Shown: positions 16,671 to 25,052 of the stretch, piece by piece
How the letters are laid out: every line of letters begins with the position of its first letter
How positions within the stretch are numbered: position 1 is the first letter of the stretch
Assembly: GCF_037154015.1 (NCBI RefSeq)
Contig: NZ_JBANRL010000001.1
Span: forward strand, 1,984,001-2,048,000
Length of the DNA stretch: 64,000 nucleotides
Reading direction: 5' to 3'
Source: Altererythrobacter aquiaggeris
GTDB taxonomy: Bacteria; Pseudomonadota; Alphaproteobacteria; Sphingomonadales; Sphingomonadaceae
Position numbers and translations under genes: made by a program
Notes under the pieces: generated by a model
What the model saw: only the letters and a program-made list of their open reading frames with translations
Database searches by the model: none
Told to the model about the DNA's origin: nothing

Positions 16671-18086
16671 ATGAGCGACAATCTTATCATCTCTTCGGAG
16701 CCTGCCACCGGTGTCGAGCTGTGGCGAGCGCCCAGGGGCGATGTCGAAGCTACGGTTGACCGGGCGCGGCGCGCGTGGCCAGCATGGGCTGCCCAGTCGC
16801 TGACAACCCGGATGGAACTGATGCGTCGCTTCGCGAATGAAGTGCGCAAGGAAAACGAAAAACTGGCCGAACTGATTGCCCGCGAGACGGGTAAGCCGAT
16901 GTGGGAAGCCCGCACCGAAGTCGAAGCGGTGGTCAACAAGGTCGAGATATCAATTCGCGCCTATTCGGACCGGACGGGACAAAAAAAGCTCGACAGTGCG
17001 CTGCAAGGCACCGCCGCACTGCGCCACAAACCGCACGGCGTGATGGCTGTTCTTGGGCCGTATAATTTTCCTGCCCATTTGCCCAATGGTCACATTGTTC
17101 CGGCATTGATCGCCGGTAATGCGGTGATTTTCAAACCCAGCGAAAAAACCCCCGCGGTCGGTGAATTGCTGCTGCAGTGTTTCCACCGTGCAGGCGTTTC
17201 GTCAGCCGTGGTCCAACTGCTGGTCGGCGGCCCGGATGAAGGCAAGGCGCTGGTCGCGCATCGCGGCGTTGACGGCGTGTTGTTCACCGGCTCTGCACAG
17301 GCCGGAATTGCCATCAACAAAAAGCTGGCCAGCCAGCCGGGCAAAATTGTCGCGCTGGAAATGGGCGGCAATAATCCGATCGTCGTGTGGGACACGCCAA
17401 AAATCAGCGATGTCGCTGCTTTGGTTATCCAATCGGCATTCACTACGGCCGGCCAGCGGTGCAGCGCCGCGCGGCGTCTGATTGTCAAATCGACCATGTA
17501 TGATTCGGTGATTGAGGAGGTGAAAAAGCTCGCCGACCGCATCATCGTGGGCGCACCGTTTGATGAACCGCAACCTTACATGGGGCCGGTGATCGATAAC
17601 AATGCAGCCGATCAATTGACCGAGAGCTTTCTTTATCTGTTGTCCAATGGCGGCAAGGCCATCAAACATATGCGCAAGGCAGACGATAAATTGCCCTTCC
17701 TGTCGCCCGCGATCATCGACACGACCGCGATGAAGGACCGCCCCGACGTCGAACTTTTCGGACCGCTCCTGCAGGTCATAAGAGTTGACGATTTCGATGC
17801 GGCAATCGCGGAGGCAAACAACACCCGGTTCGGCCTTGCGGCTTCGCTGGTCGGCGGCAGTCCGCAGGAATACAACCGGTTCTGGGCAAATATCCGTGCC
17901 GGCATCGTAAACTGGAACAGGCCGACCAACGGCGCATCATCAGCAGCGCCGTTTGGCGGTGTTGGCCTGTCGGGCAACCACCGTCCAAGCGCGTTCTACG
18001 CCGCGGATTATTGTGCCTACCCCGTCGCCAGCACCGAAATGGAACAGCCCCGCGCAACGGTTGGCGTGGGTTTCAGGGAATCCTGA
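16671..18086 (+). CDS. astD: succinylglutamate-semialdehyde dehydrogenase AstD
   Basis: 471 residues, an NAD-dependent aldehyde dehydrogenase. Landmarks: VMAVLGPYNFPAHLPNGHIV with the family Asn, IFKPSEKTPAVGELL (Lys binding NAD), the catalytic Glu in VALEMGGNNPIVV, and the nucleophile Cys in FTTAGQRCSAARRLIV. The NFPAHLPNGHI wording and the length point to AstD, which oxidises succinylglutamate semialdehyde to succinylglutamate in the arginine succinyltransferase pathway. None of the other ast genes lie in the window, so either the pathway is encoded elsewhere or the enzyme serves a related aldehyde. A putative ribosome site (GTAGGG) lies about 12 bases ahead of the ATG. Confidence 0.88.
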   Translation: MSDNLIISSEPATGVELWRAPRGDVEATVDRARRAWPAWAAQSLTTRMELMRRFANEVRKENEKLAELIARETGKPMWEARTEVEAVVNKVEISIRAYSDRTGQKKLDSALQGTAALRHKPHGVMAVLGPYNFPAHLPNGHIVPALIAGNAVIFKPSEKTPAVGELLLQCFHRAGVSSAVVQLLVGGPDEGKALVAHRGVDGVLFTGSAQAGIAINKKLASQPGKIVALEMGGNNPIVVWDTPKISDVAALVIQSAFTTAGQRCSAARRLIVKSTMYDSVIEEVKKLADRIIVGAPFDEPQPYMGPVIDNNAADQLTESFLYLLSNGGKAIKHMRKADDKLPFLSPAIIDTTAMKDRPDVELFGPLLQVIRVDDFDAAIAEANNTRFGLAASLVGGSPQEYNRFWANIRAGIVNWNRPTNGASSAAPFGGVGLSGNHRPSAFYAADYCAYPVASTEMEQPRATVGVGFRES

Positions 18087-18115
18087 CCGGGGTTATTCGC
18101 CCTTCATTTCACCCG

Positions 18116-18853
18116 TCATTTCGCCCGGTGAACCAGATCGACTTCGGTCAAACCGTTCGCCAGTGTGTCGGCATACATCGCAAACATTGCGCTGCCTTTT
18201 GTGGCGCTGAGAACAATAGTATCCCCCTGCATAATCACACCGGGTGAAAAGCCCGCTGCGCGCGCGGTGGTAAAGTAGAAATCCACGACCTCGCCCCGCG
18301 GTACTGGCGTTCTGAATTTGACAGCCTGGAAATCACAGCCCTCGAAATTTGCGCCGGAGGCCGCCTGCACAGCGCCGCGCGGATAAATCTGCGGCGTATC
18401 GGGCAATCGCGCTGCCCAGATCGCACGGTTACTTGCCCTGTCCGTGCAATTATCGCTCAAATCCAGCAGCACCTGTGCACGGGCCAGCACAGTGATCCGG
18501 TGATGCAGCGGCGCAATATCTTCGGCTCTTGCAGGTGCCGGCGCCGCCAGCATTTCGGTAGTTCCACCAACCAGTGCGGCGGCGTCTGCCCGCGCACGGC
18601 CGATCGCATCCGGCGATATGTCCAGCAGCGGCACAGAGCCATCGGCCAACCCGTCGGAAATTACCGAATTGGCCCGGTTTTGTCCGGTCAGATCGGGATC
18701 GGACATCAAATTTTCATTGAGTGCCGCAGATACCATAGGATCGACGTCCGTAGTGGACGCCTGGTCCACCGGATCGCCGCCGCAGCCCGCCAGCAGGCCA
18801 TATCCCGCGAAAGCCAGTATGGGCCGCAAGAGGTTAAACGAAAATCTGGCCAT
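18116..18853 (-). CDS. putative periplasmic lipoprotein of unknown function
   Basis: 245 residues with an N-terminal lipoprotein signal ending in GYGLLAGC, so the Cys near residue 24 is likely lipidated. The mature part begins with a low-complexity stretch (GGDPVDQASTTDVDP) and then an alpha-helical region rich in Ala. Its C-terminal half (EVVDFYFTTARAAGFSPGVI and onward) looks like a folded alpha/beta domain, but no family is recognised. It converges on astD with 29 bases between the stops. Secreted, membrane-anchored and possibly periplasmic-facing; nothing suggests an enzymatic role. Confidence 0.75.
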   Translation of the reverse strand: MARFSFNLLRPILAFAGYGLLAGCGGDPVDQASTTDVDPMVSAALNENLMSDPDLTGQNRANSVISDGLADGSVPLLDISPDAIGRARADAAALVGGTTEMLAAPAPARAEDIAPLHHRITVLARAQVLLDLSDNCTDRASNRAIWAARLPDTPQIYPRGAVQAASGANFEGCDFQAVKFRTPVPRGEVVDFYFTTARAAGFSPGVIMQGDTIVLSATKGSAMFAMYADTLANGLTEVDLVHRAK

Positions 18854-18924
18854 ACTTCCAACTATACATCCGGAAACGGTTAAGGAAGCGGTGTATCCGT
18901 GTCAGCCCGCCTCCACGCAACGAA

Positions 18925-18959
18925 GAAGGCGCCCCGCTCCAGAGGAGAGAGACGCCTTC
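18925..18959. terminator. stem-loop between the lipoprotein and glycine-zipper genes
   Basis: GAAGGCG (18925-18931) pairs with CGCCTTC (18953-18959), with an inner CTCC/GGAG pair in the loop. It lies about 60 bases beyond the stop of the glycine-zipper gene on the minus strand, where the stem is followed by a T-rich stretch (TTCTTCGTTG). This fits a factor-independent terminator for that gene, although the T-run is imperfect. No gene is seen between 18854 and 19019. Confidence 0.45.
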
Positions 18960-19019
18960 ACACGGATGGTGCAGTCCGCGTAACCGGCCCTACGGTGGCG
19001 TATGACCGGAAACTTGTAT

Positions 19020-19505
19020 TTAGCGGCAGCGCGAATTGCTGCGGTCGATCGAACGTCCGAGGATCGCGCCCCCGGCAGCGCCGATAATCGCGCCCAGCGT
19101 CCGGTCGCCGCGGCCGGCCACTTCATTGCCGATCAATCCGCCTACCGCAGCGCCGATCAACAGGCCGGTCGTGCCGTTTTCGCGGCGGCAGTAATAACGG
19201 CCGTCATCGCCGCGCCAGATACGCGTGTCACGGTAAACCGGTTCGCCGTAAGTGCGATAATCGCGGTTGTAATCCCTATTGCCATATGCGTGACCATGTC
19301 CGCGGTTTCGCTTCCAGCGTTTGTCCTTGCGTCCATGCTCAAAGATTTCGGTGCCAAGGACCGACGCAGATTGCGCTGGTGCGTGGGTTACCGCAGCCGC
19401 GTGCTGCGCGGGCTGGATTGCAGTGGCGGCGGCCGCAGGCATTGCCAACGCAAGGCAGGGTGCGGCCAGGGTCAGCGCAACTGCTCTAATTTTAATGGTG
19501 CTCAT
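19020..19505 (-). CDS. glycine-zipper 2TM domain outer-envelope protein
   Basis: 161 residues: a signal peptide (ALTLAAPCLALAMPAAAATA), a basic, Tyr/Arg-rich middle (GYGNRDYNRDYRTYG-like repeats), and a C-terminal glycine zipper (LIGAAVGGLIGNEVAG, then LGAIIGAAGGAILGRSID). The glycine-zipper 2TM family (SlyB/Rick_17kDa-like proteins) inserts into the outer membrane and affects envelope stability. The central part has many Tyr and Arg residues and one Cys near the zipper, followed by a terminal CR. It lies alone between two other envelope-related genes and ends before a probable stem-loop terminator. Confidence 0.84.
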   Translation of the reverse strand: MSTIKIRAVALTLAAPCLALAMPAAAATAIQPAQHAAAVTHAPAQSASVLGTEIFEHGRKDKRWKRNRGHGHAYGNRDYNRDYRTYGEPVYRDTRIWRGDDGRYYCRRENGTTGLLIGAAVGGLIGNEVAGRGDRTLGAIIGAAGGAILGRSIDRSNSRCR

Positions 19506-19717
19506 AATAATTCCCTTTCTGCACTTCGCCCGGAGGTCTCAAAATGCTTGGCTTCAATCGACCTGTTCATTCTTAGGGTTACTTTCCTGAACGGTTCGCA
19601 ACCGAAAATACAGGAAAGAAATTTGGCGACGAGTTGTGCCGTTCCAGCCGACGAAGCGAGTGTTGCCGGGTGATTTCGCAGCGCCTAAGCGCTGATATCG
19701 CCGTTGGAGTTTCCCAT

Positions 19718-20629
19718 TTGCCGCTTTCAGTTGCCGCGAATCACCAAACAGGACCGGATCGCCGCGGACTGTTTGCAGCGTTTGGTGCTTATCTCATGTG
19801 GGGCTTCCTGCCGCTGTACCTCATTCTGGTGCAAGCTGTCCCATCGGCTGAATTCGTCGCGTGGCGGATAATCTTCACTGTGCCGATCTGCCTGCTCATT
19901 ATCATGGTGAGAAAACAGATGCCCGAGATCCGCGCCGCTATGGCCAACCGGCGTGTCCTTCTCACACTGTTTTGCACCGCCATTCTGATTGCGATTAACT
20001 GGTTTGTATATGTCTGGGCGATCCAGAACGGCCATGTTTATGCGGCCAGTCTTGGCTATTATATCAACCCGCTGCTGAATGTCGTTCTGGGGACATTCTT
20101 TCTGGGCGAAACACTTTCGCGCCGGCAGTGGTTTGCCGTAGCACTGGCCGCTTCGGGGATTGCGCTGTTGCTGGGCGGTGCGCTTACGACCTTGTGGATC
20201 AGCCTGACGCTGGCCAGCAGCTTTGCAACGTACGGATTGCTGCGCAAGACGGTCGCGGTCGGATCGCTACCCGGCCTGACCATCGAATCGGTGCTGCTGC
20301 TTCCCCTCGCTTTCGGCATAGCCTGGGTATTTGCGTCCGGCGCTTCAGGCTCAGCCATAACAGTCAGCCCGGAACTCACCACCGCAATATTTCTTGGCGG
20401 CGTATTGACTGCTGTTCCGCTTCTTCTATTCGCCATCGCGGCGCGGATGATGGATTATTCGACGCTTGGCTTCATCCAGTTTCTGGCACCGACGATTGTC
20501 TTTATCCTCGGCCTAACGGTTTTTGGTGAAGAGCTTCAGATGCTGCAACTGGCGTGCTTTGTCATGATCTGGAGTGCCGCGGCGATTTTCGTATGGGATC
20601 TGGTTCAGCGGAGCAGGCGCCCGGCCTAG
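19718..20629 (+). CDS. rarD: EamA-family transporter RarD
   Basis: 303 residues from a TTG at 19718, which has TTGGAG (19704-19709) 8 bases upstream; the frame stays open to 19634, but the upstream residues are Cys/Arg-rich and not hydrophobic. The protein has ten hydrophobic segments in the two-repeat EamA layout, starting with RRGLFAAFGAYLMWGFLPLY and including GYYINPLLNVVLGTFFLGE and GFIQFLAPTIVFILGLTVF, the RarD signature. RarD relatives are inner-membrane exporters of amino acids or metabolites, including chloramphenicol in some strains; the substrate here is not known. Its TAG stop shares four bases (CTAG) with the convergent pyrC stop. Confidence 0.88.
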   Translation: MPLSVAANHQTGPDRRGLFAAFGAYLMWGFLPLYLILVQAVPSAEFVAWRIIFTVPICLLIIMVRKQMPEIRAAMANRRVLLTLFCTAILIAINWFVYVWAIQNGHVYAASLGYYINPLLNVVLGTFFLGETLSRRQWFAVALAASGIALLLGGALTTLWISLTLASSFATYGLLRKTVAVGSLPGLTIESVLLLPLAFGIAWVFASGASGSAITVSPELTTAIFLGGVLTAVPLLLFAIAARMMDYSTLGFIQFLAPTIVFILGLTVFGEELQMLQLACFVMIWSAAAIFVWDLVQRSRRPA

Positions 20630-21675
20630 CTTTTCAGCCGCCAGGCTATTTCCTCGCCCGCGTGAAACGGAACGACCGGGGTGCCATTGGCGTCAATCAC
20701 GTCCGGCACCGTGTGCGAAACTCGCTCCAGCGTCACCGTATCCTGATTGGGCGGCATCCCGTAAAATCCGGGCCCGTGTTCGCTGGCAAACCCTTCGAAC
20801 TTGTCGAGCGCGTTTTCTTCATCGAATACGCTAGCGTAGCTTTCCAGTGCATAGGGCGCATTGAAAATACCTGCGCATCCGCAGGCGCTCTGCTTCGCTT
20901 CCACAGAGTGCGGTGCGCTGTCGGTCCCCAGAAAGTATTTGCGCGAACCGGATGTAGCTGCAGCACGCAACGCCAGCCGATGCCGTTCGCGTTTTGCCAC
21001 AGGCAGGCAATAGGCATGCGGCCGGATACCGCCCACCAGCATGGCATTGCGATTGATGTGCAGATGCTGGGGCGTAATCGTGGCCGCGACCAGCGGACCG
21101 CAATCATCAATAAACTGGACGGCATCGGCAGTCGTAATATGCTCGAAGACCACTTTGAGCGCCGGGAAGTCGCGGATGATCCCGCGCATGGTGCGTTCGA
21201 TGAATACTGCCTCGCGGTCAAAGATATCTACATCCTCGTCCGTCACCTCGCCGTGTACCAGCAATGGCATGCCGATTTCCTGCATTTTTTCCAGTGCAGG
21301 CCGGGTTGCGGCGATGTTGCTTACGCCTTGCGCGGAATTCGTCGTCGCATTGGCGGGATACAGTTTGGCGGCCACAAACGCGCCATCGGCGTAACCTTCC
21401 GCAATGTCTGCCGGATCGCTGGAATCTGTCAGATAACAGGTCATCAGCGGCGTAAAACCCGCATCCGGCGCAATCGCAGCGCGGATTCTGGCGCCGTAAT
21501 CACGCGCCGCTGCGGCGCTGGTCACCGGGGGCGACAGGTTCGGCATCACGATGGCGCGCGCAAACTGGCTGGCGGTGAACCCGACAACGCCCTTCATGAT
21601 TTTCCCGTCGCGCAGATGGACGTGCCAATCGTCGGGACGGCGCAGAGTGATCGAATCTTTTGCGATAAGGGCCAT
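20626..21675 (-). CDS. pyrC: dihydroorotase PyrC (class II)
   Basis: 349 residues, the usual length of the class II enzyme. Metal ligands are visible: the HxH in DDWHVHLRDG near residue 17, the carbamylated Lys in FVAAKLYPANATTNS near residue 102, His in LLVHGEVTD near 140, His in FEHITTADAV near 176 and the Asp in GTDSAPH near 250. It cyclises carbamoyl-aspartate to dihydroorotate in pyrimidine synthesis. Other pyrimidine genes are not adjacent, but pyrE lies farther on at 37944. Its stop overlaps the rarD stop (CTAG). A short gap (21676-21713) separates it from the divergent ygfZ gene and must hold both promoters. Confidence 0.95.
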   Translation of the reverse strand: MALIAKDSITLRRPDDWHVHLRDGKIMKGVVGFTASQFARAIVMPNLSPPVTSAAAARDYGARIRAAIAPDAGFTPLMTCYLTDSSDPADIAEGYADGAFVAAKLYPANATTNSAQGVSNIAATRPALEKMQEIGMPLLVHGEVTDEDVDIFDREAVFIERTMRGIIRDFPALKVVFEHITTADAVQFIDDCGPLVAATITPQHLHINRNAMLVGGIRPHAYCLPVAKRERHRLALRAAATSGSRKYFLGTDSAPHSVEAKQSACGCAGIFNAPYALESYASVFDEENALDKFEGFASEHGPGFYGMPPNQDTVTLERVSHTVPDVIDANGTPVVPFHAGEEIAWRLKS

Positions 21676-21713
21676 ACCCTTCCCTTAAGGTCCCGCACAC
21701 CTATCTGTCACCT

Positions 21714-22454
21714 ATGACTGCAACCCGACTGCTCAATCGCGCCGTAATTCGCATCGCTCCTCAGGAGGATAGCGAGAATGTCGCGGATTTTCTGCAAGGG
21801 TTGGTAACCAACGACGTTACAGGCATATTGCCGGTTTGGGCCGCCTTGCTGACACCGCAGGGAAAAGCCCTTTTCGATTTTATCATCTGGCCGGGCGAAA
21901 GCGGCACGCTGTTGCTTGATTGCGAAGCGCAGGCCGCACCTGCACTGGTCAGGCGGCTGTCGCTGTACCGTTTGCGGCGCAAAATTTCGATCCTGGTGGA
22001 CCCCTTGGTTAGTGTGCATTGGCAAAGGGGCCCGGGCGATGCCGGCGCGCCGGATCCACGTCTGGCCGTATTGGGAACACGATGGCTGGCAGCAGCCTCT
22101 GACCAGGACCAGCACCACGACCAGGGCGCGGATCGGGAATGGCTGGCACACCGGCTGTCGCTAGGTGTGGCGGAGGGCAGCGCCGAACTGGGCGACGGAC
22201 AGACATTGTGGCTGGAATGCAATGCAGCGGAACTTCAAGGCGTGAGTTTCGACAAGGGATGCTACGTCGGTCAGGAAAATACCGCGCGGATGAACTGGCG
22301 GCAAAAAATAACCAGGCGGTTGATTGTCGTGCCGCTGGAGAAGTCAGATGAGAATCGCCGCCGGATGGCCTATCCAGAATTGGGCTATGCGGTCGATCAC
22401 TTGCAGGTGGCCAAAATCGAGGCGGCGCTCTTGCCAAGCTGGCTCGAACTCTAG
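21714..22454 (+). CDS. ygfZ: folate-binding YgfZ-family protein
   Basis: 246 residues, a shortened relative of the GcvT aminomethyltransferase fold. The diagnostic motif FDKGCYVGQENTARMN (K-G-C-Y-x-G-Q-E) is intact near residue 182; the Cys is conserved throughout the family. The N-terminal part (ENVADFLQGLVTNDV) is the T-protein-like folate-binding domain. YgfZ assists the maintenance of some iron-sulfur proteins such as MiaB in a folate-dependent manner. It is divergent from pyrC, and its TAG stop is shared with the tetR-type gene through CTAG (22451-22454). Confidence 0.92.
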   Translation: MTATRLLNRAVIRIAPQEDSENVADFLQGLVTNDVTGILPVWAALLTPQGKALFDFIIWPGESGTLLLDCEAQAAPALVRRLSLYRLRRKISILVDPLVSVHWQRGPGDAGAPDPRLAVLGTRWLAAASDQDQHHDQGADREWLAHRLSLGVAEGSAELGDGQTLWLECNAAELQGVSFDKGCYVGQENTARMNWRQKITRRLIVVPLEKSDENRRRMAYPELGYAVDHLQVAKIEAALLPSWLEL

Positions 22455-23041
22455 CCGATCAGCAGACCGTTTTCCTCGATTGACCGATCCAGCATTGCTT
22501 CGGCAGCCTTGCGTGCCTCATCTCGCGGCAGCCCCAGCGCCTGCGACATCGCAGACCCCATCAGCGCATCGCCCAGTGCCATCAAAACCAGCGTAAGCGT
22601 CGTCTTGTGAAGCCCGGCAGTCCCCTCGTGCCCGCCGGCCAGCTCGTCTACCAGTTCGTGGATGGTTTCTACAATCGGATCGAGCGCATCCTCATTGCCC
22701 GATATCTGCATCCACGAAGCAAGCGCCCCGCCCCCCTCCCGGTCAAACGCATCGAATGTCAGATCGACAATTTCCCTCGGGCTGCCAAGTCCGGCGCGCT
22801 GGGCCAGAACCGCTTCGCGGATTGTCGAACAGATCGACGCGGCGAGATGTTTTGCCAGCGCCTTTTGCAAACCCGACGCAGACCCGAAATGGTGCAAAAG
22901 ATTTGCGTGGGTCCGGCCGATCCGCGCTGCAACAGCTTTAAGCGTGACCGACTGGGGGCCGGTTTCGATCAGCAATGCGCGCGACGCCTCCAAAGCGGCC
23001 TTGCGGCTTTCTTCAGGGCTCAAGCGTCGGCGGCTAGACAT
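22451..23041 (-). CDS. TetR/AcrR-family transcriptional regulator
   Basis: 196 residues. The N-terminal TetR helix-turn-helix is clear: RKAALEASRALLIETGPQSVTLKAV followed by the recognition helix in RIGRTHANLLHHFGSASGL (residues about 38-57), with the His-His/Phe-Gly pattern of the family. The C-terminal ligand domain (about 140 residues) is alpha-helical and has no recognisable pocket. It faces the PF10118 gene across 28 bases (23042-23069), so it most likely represses that gene and itself through an operator in this short gap (inference). No enzyme or transporter target is otherwise evident. Confidence 0.88.
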   Translation of the reverse strand: MSSRRRLSPEESRKAALEASRALLIETGPQSVTLKAVAARIGRTHANLLHHFGSASGLQKALAKHLAASICSTIREAVLAQRAGLGSPREIVDLTFDAFDREGGGALASWMQISGNEDALDPIVETIHELVDELAGGHEGTAGLHKTTLTLVLMALGDALMGSAMSQALGLPRDEARKAAEAMLDRSIEENGLLIG

Positions 23042-23069
23042 TTTGTTCCATACCTAATAAATTGTTAAC

Positions 23070-23981
23070 ATGGCCGAACATAAAACCGTCGATCAAGTTG
23101 AAGCCGGGGAACTAGAACGCCCCGTTACCGCCCGCAAGGGCGCAGGCACCCCTGAAGAACATCTGTTGATTGTCCGTGACGACCGGCATTGCCGCGTTGA
23201 CGACATTCCGCGGTGGTGGATGAATAATGATCCGGTGGCCACTGCCTGGTATAATTCGGTCAGTGCCAGCCTTCCTCGCGGTGAGGCATTTTTCGTCGAG
23301 ACAATGCGGTATTTCAAAGATCACGTCCCACCCAGGATGGCGCAGGAATTGCGTAGTTTTATCCGGCAGGAAGTGAACCATTCGCGCGAACATATCGCGT
23401 TCAACCGGATGGCGCAGGACCATGGCTACGATATCGAGAGTATCGACAAGGGCATTCGCGAAATGTTGGCTTTGACCGAAGGCCGCGACATCGAGCTGAA
23501 TCTGGCCGTCACGATAACGCTGGAACATTTTGCTGCCTGCATCAGCCACGAACTGCTGTCCGATCCGCGCTATCTGGAGAAGGCTGATCCGCGGGTGGCG
23601 GAAATGTGGCGCTGGCATTCAGCCGAAGAAATCGAACATAAGGGCATCACTTACGATGTGTGGACCCATGCGACGCGCGACTGGACAGCGTGGCGCCGCT
23701 GGAAAGTGAAAGCACTGATCGGCGGGCTGATAACGCTGAAATATTTCAAAAACCGCCGCAAGGATGCGTATCACCTTATGGCGCAGGACGGTATCGGACC
23801 GGTGCGCGCAAGATGGGAATTGTTCAGGCATCTCTGGATAGAGCCGGGCATGATGCGCAAAATGTTGCCCGCCGTTTTGTCGCAATTCCTTCCCGGATTT
23901 CACCCCTGGAAACACGACAATCGCAAATTGATCGGACTTTACGAAAGTCCGTATTCCGATGCCGTCATGCCGGCTGAATAA
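23070..23981 (+). CDS. metal-dependent hydrolase-like protein (PF10118 family)
   Basis: 303 residues. The central helical bundle has paired metal-ligand motifs like those of ferritin-like di-iron proteins: FIRQEVNHSREHIAFNRMA (E..H..EH), TLEHFAACISHELL and WRWHSAEEIEHKGITYDVW (E..EH). This matches the PF10118 family, annotated as a predicted metal-dependent hydrolase but functionally unproven. The C-terminal part has a likely membrane-peripheral stretch (KVKALIGGLITLKYF). A TetR-type regulator faces it across 28 bases and is the likely repressor. Substrate and reaction are unknown; oxidation or desaturation chemistry would fit a di-iron site as well as hydrolysis (inference). Confidence 0.85.
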   Translation: MAEHKTVDQVEAGELERPVTARKGAGTPEEHLLIVRDDRHCRVDDIPRWWMNNDPVATAWYNSVSASLPRGEAFFVETMRYFKDHVPPRMAQELRSFIRQEVNHSREHIAFNRMAQDHGYDIESIDKGIREMLALTEGRDIELNLAVTITLEHFAACISHELLSDPRYLEKADPRVAEMWRWHSAEEIEHKGITYDVWTHATRDWTAWRRWKVKALIGGLITLKYFKNRRKDAYHLMAQDGIGPVRARWELFRHLWIEPGMMRKMLPAVLSQFLPGFHPWKHDNRKLIGLYESPYSDAVMPAE

Positions 23982-24009
23982 GCGTGATTTGCAAAACTGC
24001 GCGCGGTGT

Positions 24010-24567
24010 TTAAGCCGCGCGCGTCGCCTCACACTCATCTGCGACCTCATCCAGAAAACATTCGTAATGCAGACTTGGCGCCTCCTCCCCGCGTGCGCAG
24101 CTGAATAGCGGGCTGATTTCTCCGGTCGAGCGGAAGCCCAGTTTCAGCAGAACCCTGCCAGACGCCGGGTTGTCCAAGAAATGGCCCGCAAAAATCCGTC
24201 TGTGTCCCAGCATATGCGCAGCGCGAAGTATTGCAGCCCCGGCTTCACTGGCGATCCCTCGGCCCCAATATGGGCGTGCAATCCAGTATCCAAGCTGTGT
24301 TTCCTCGCCGTGTGCATCAGGGTTCAAGCCCAGCCCGATCTGGCCAACGATCGGCGCGCCGGCCGAATCGGGCATCGTGATGACGAATCCGGGCCGCCAT
24401 GGATCCTGTGCCCGAGCGGCGAATATCTTCGCATCACTGGCACGGTAAGGCCACGGCGCGCGCGCCAGATTACGCACGATCCCCTCGTCGGCTATACGGT
24501 CATACATCGCTTCCCAGTCCTCTGAAAAAGAGGGCCGGAGAAACAACCTTTCGGTACGGATAAACAC
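24010..24567 (-). CDS. GNAT-family N-acetyltransferase
   Basis: 185 residues from a GTG at 24567 preceded by AAGGAG at a 7-base spacing, which decides the start; the open frame upstream lacks a ribosome site. The sequence starts with the GNAT strand (FIRTERLFLRPSFSEDWEAM), has the acetyl-CoA loop GYWIARPYWGRGIASEAG (Q/R-x-x-G-x-G/A variant) and ends with a helix and LLKLGFRSTGEISPLF. The RimJ/RimL-like pattern suggests acetylation of a small molecule or protein N-terminus; the substrate is unknown. It lies downstream of the L27 gene on the same strand, separated by 186 bases that hold two inverted repeats (24648-24693 and 24728-24751). Confidence 0.85.
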   Translation of the reverse strand: MFIRTERLFLRPSFSEDWEAMYDRIADEGIVRNLARAPWPYRASDAKIFAARAQDPWRPGFVITMPDSAGAPIVGQIGLGLNPDAHGEETQLGYWIARPYWGRGIASEAGAAILRAAHMLGHRRIFAGHFLDNPASGRVLLKLGFRSTGEISPLFSCARGEEAPSLHYECFLDEVADECEATRAA

Positions 24568-24647
24568 TTCTTCACTCCTTCCCGCATCGCATCTGCGCGG
24601 ATAACGCAACTGCGTGACGGTTTCATTGCGAGGGAGCCTGAAATGCG

Positions 24648-24693
24648 GCGAGGGAGACAGGTCACCCTCCAAAGGTGGCCCCATCTCCCTCGC
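24648..24693. repeat. extended hairpin-forming inverted repeat
   Basis: GCGAGGGAGA (24648-24657) is the perfect inverted repeat of TCTCCCTCGC (24684-24693); inside it, GTCACC pairs with GGTGGC (one mismatch), giving a nested structure. An additional GCGAGGGAG copy lies at 24628-24636. It sits between the GNAT gene and rpmA on the minus strand and is followed by no T-run, so it is more like a repeat or mRNA-processing structure than a classical terminator. Confidence 0.4.
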
Positions 24694-24727
24694 AGCGCCA
24701 ATTCGTTGATCGGCGGGGCCATCCTGT

Positions 24728-24751
24728 GGACGGCCCTGTTTTGGGTCGTCC
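24728..24751 (-). terminator. hairpin just after rpmA
   Basis: GGACGGCCC (24728-24736) pairs with GGGTCGTCC (24743-24751) across a 6-base loop with one mismatch. It lies immediately downstream of the rpmA stop at 24754 on the minus strand, where a terminator for the rplU-rpmA operon is expected. No T-run follows, so the call is tentative. Confidence 0.4.
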
Positions 24752-24753
24752 GG

Positions 24754-25023
24754 TTATTCGGCGGCTTGCGCCATCACATCGACAGACACGAATTTGCGAC
24801 CAAGTTTGCCCTTGTGGAATCGCACGCGGCCACCGGAAAGCGCGAACAAGGTATGGTCCTTGCCCATGCCGACATTGGTGCCGGGATAGAATTTGGTTCC
24901 GCGCTGGCGCACGATAATGTTGCCTGGAATCACTTCCTGGCTGCCGAATTTCTTTACGCCAAGGCGGCGGCCTGCCGAATCGCGACCGTTACGCGATGAG
25001 CCGCCTGCTTTTTTATGTGCCAT
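24754..25023 (-). CDS. rpmA: 50S ribosomal protein L27
   Basis: 89 residues, the normal length. It starts [20 protein letters not shown], the conserved L27 N-terminus that reaches into the peptidyl-transferase centre, and continues with [20 protein letters not shown] and the [13 protein letters not shown] strand. There is no cleavable pre-sequence of the Firmicutes type. The gene follows rplU by 29 bases, the near-universal order, and the two are certainly one operon. Confidence 0.98.
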   Translation of the reverse strand: MAHKKAGGSSRNGRDSAGRRLGVKKFGSQEVIPGNIIVRQRGTKFYPGTNVGMGKDHTLFALSGGRVRFHKGKLGRKFVSVDVMAQAAE

Positions 25024-25052
25024 TGCAAAATGCTCCGAATTCTATTGAGGCC

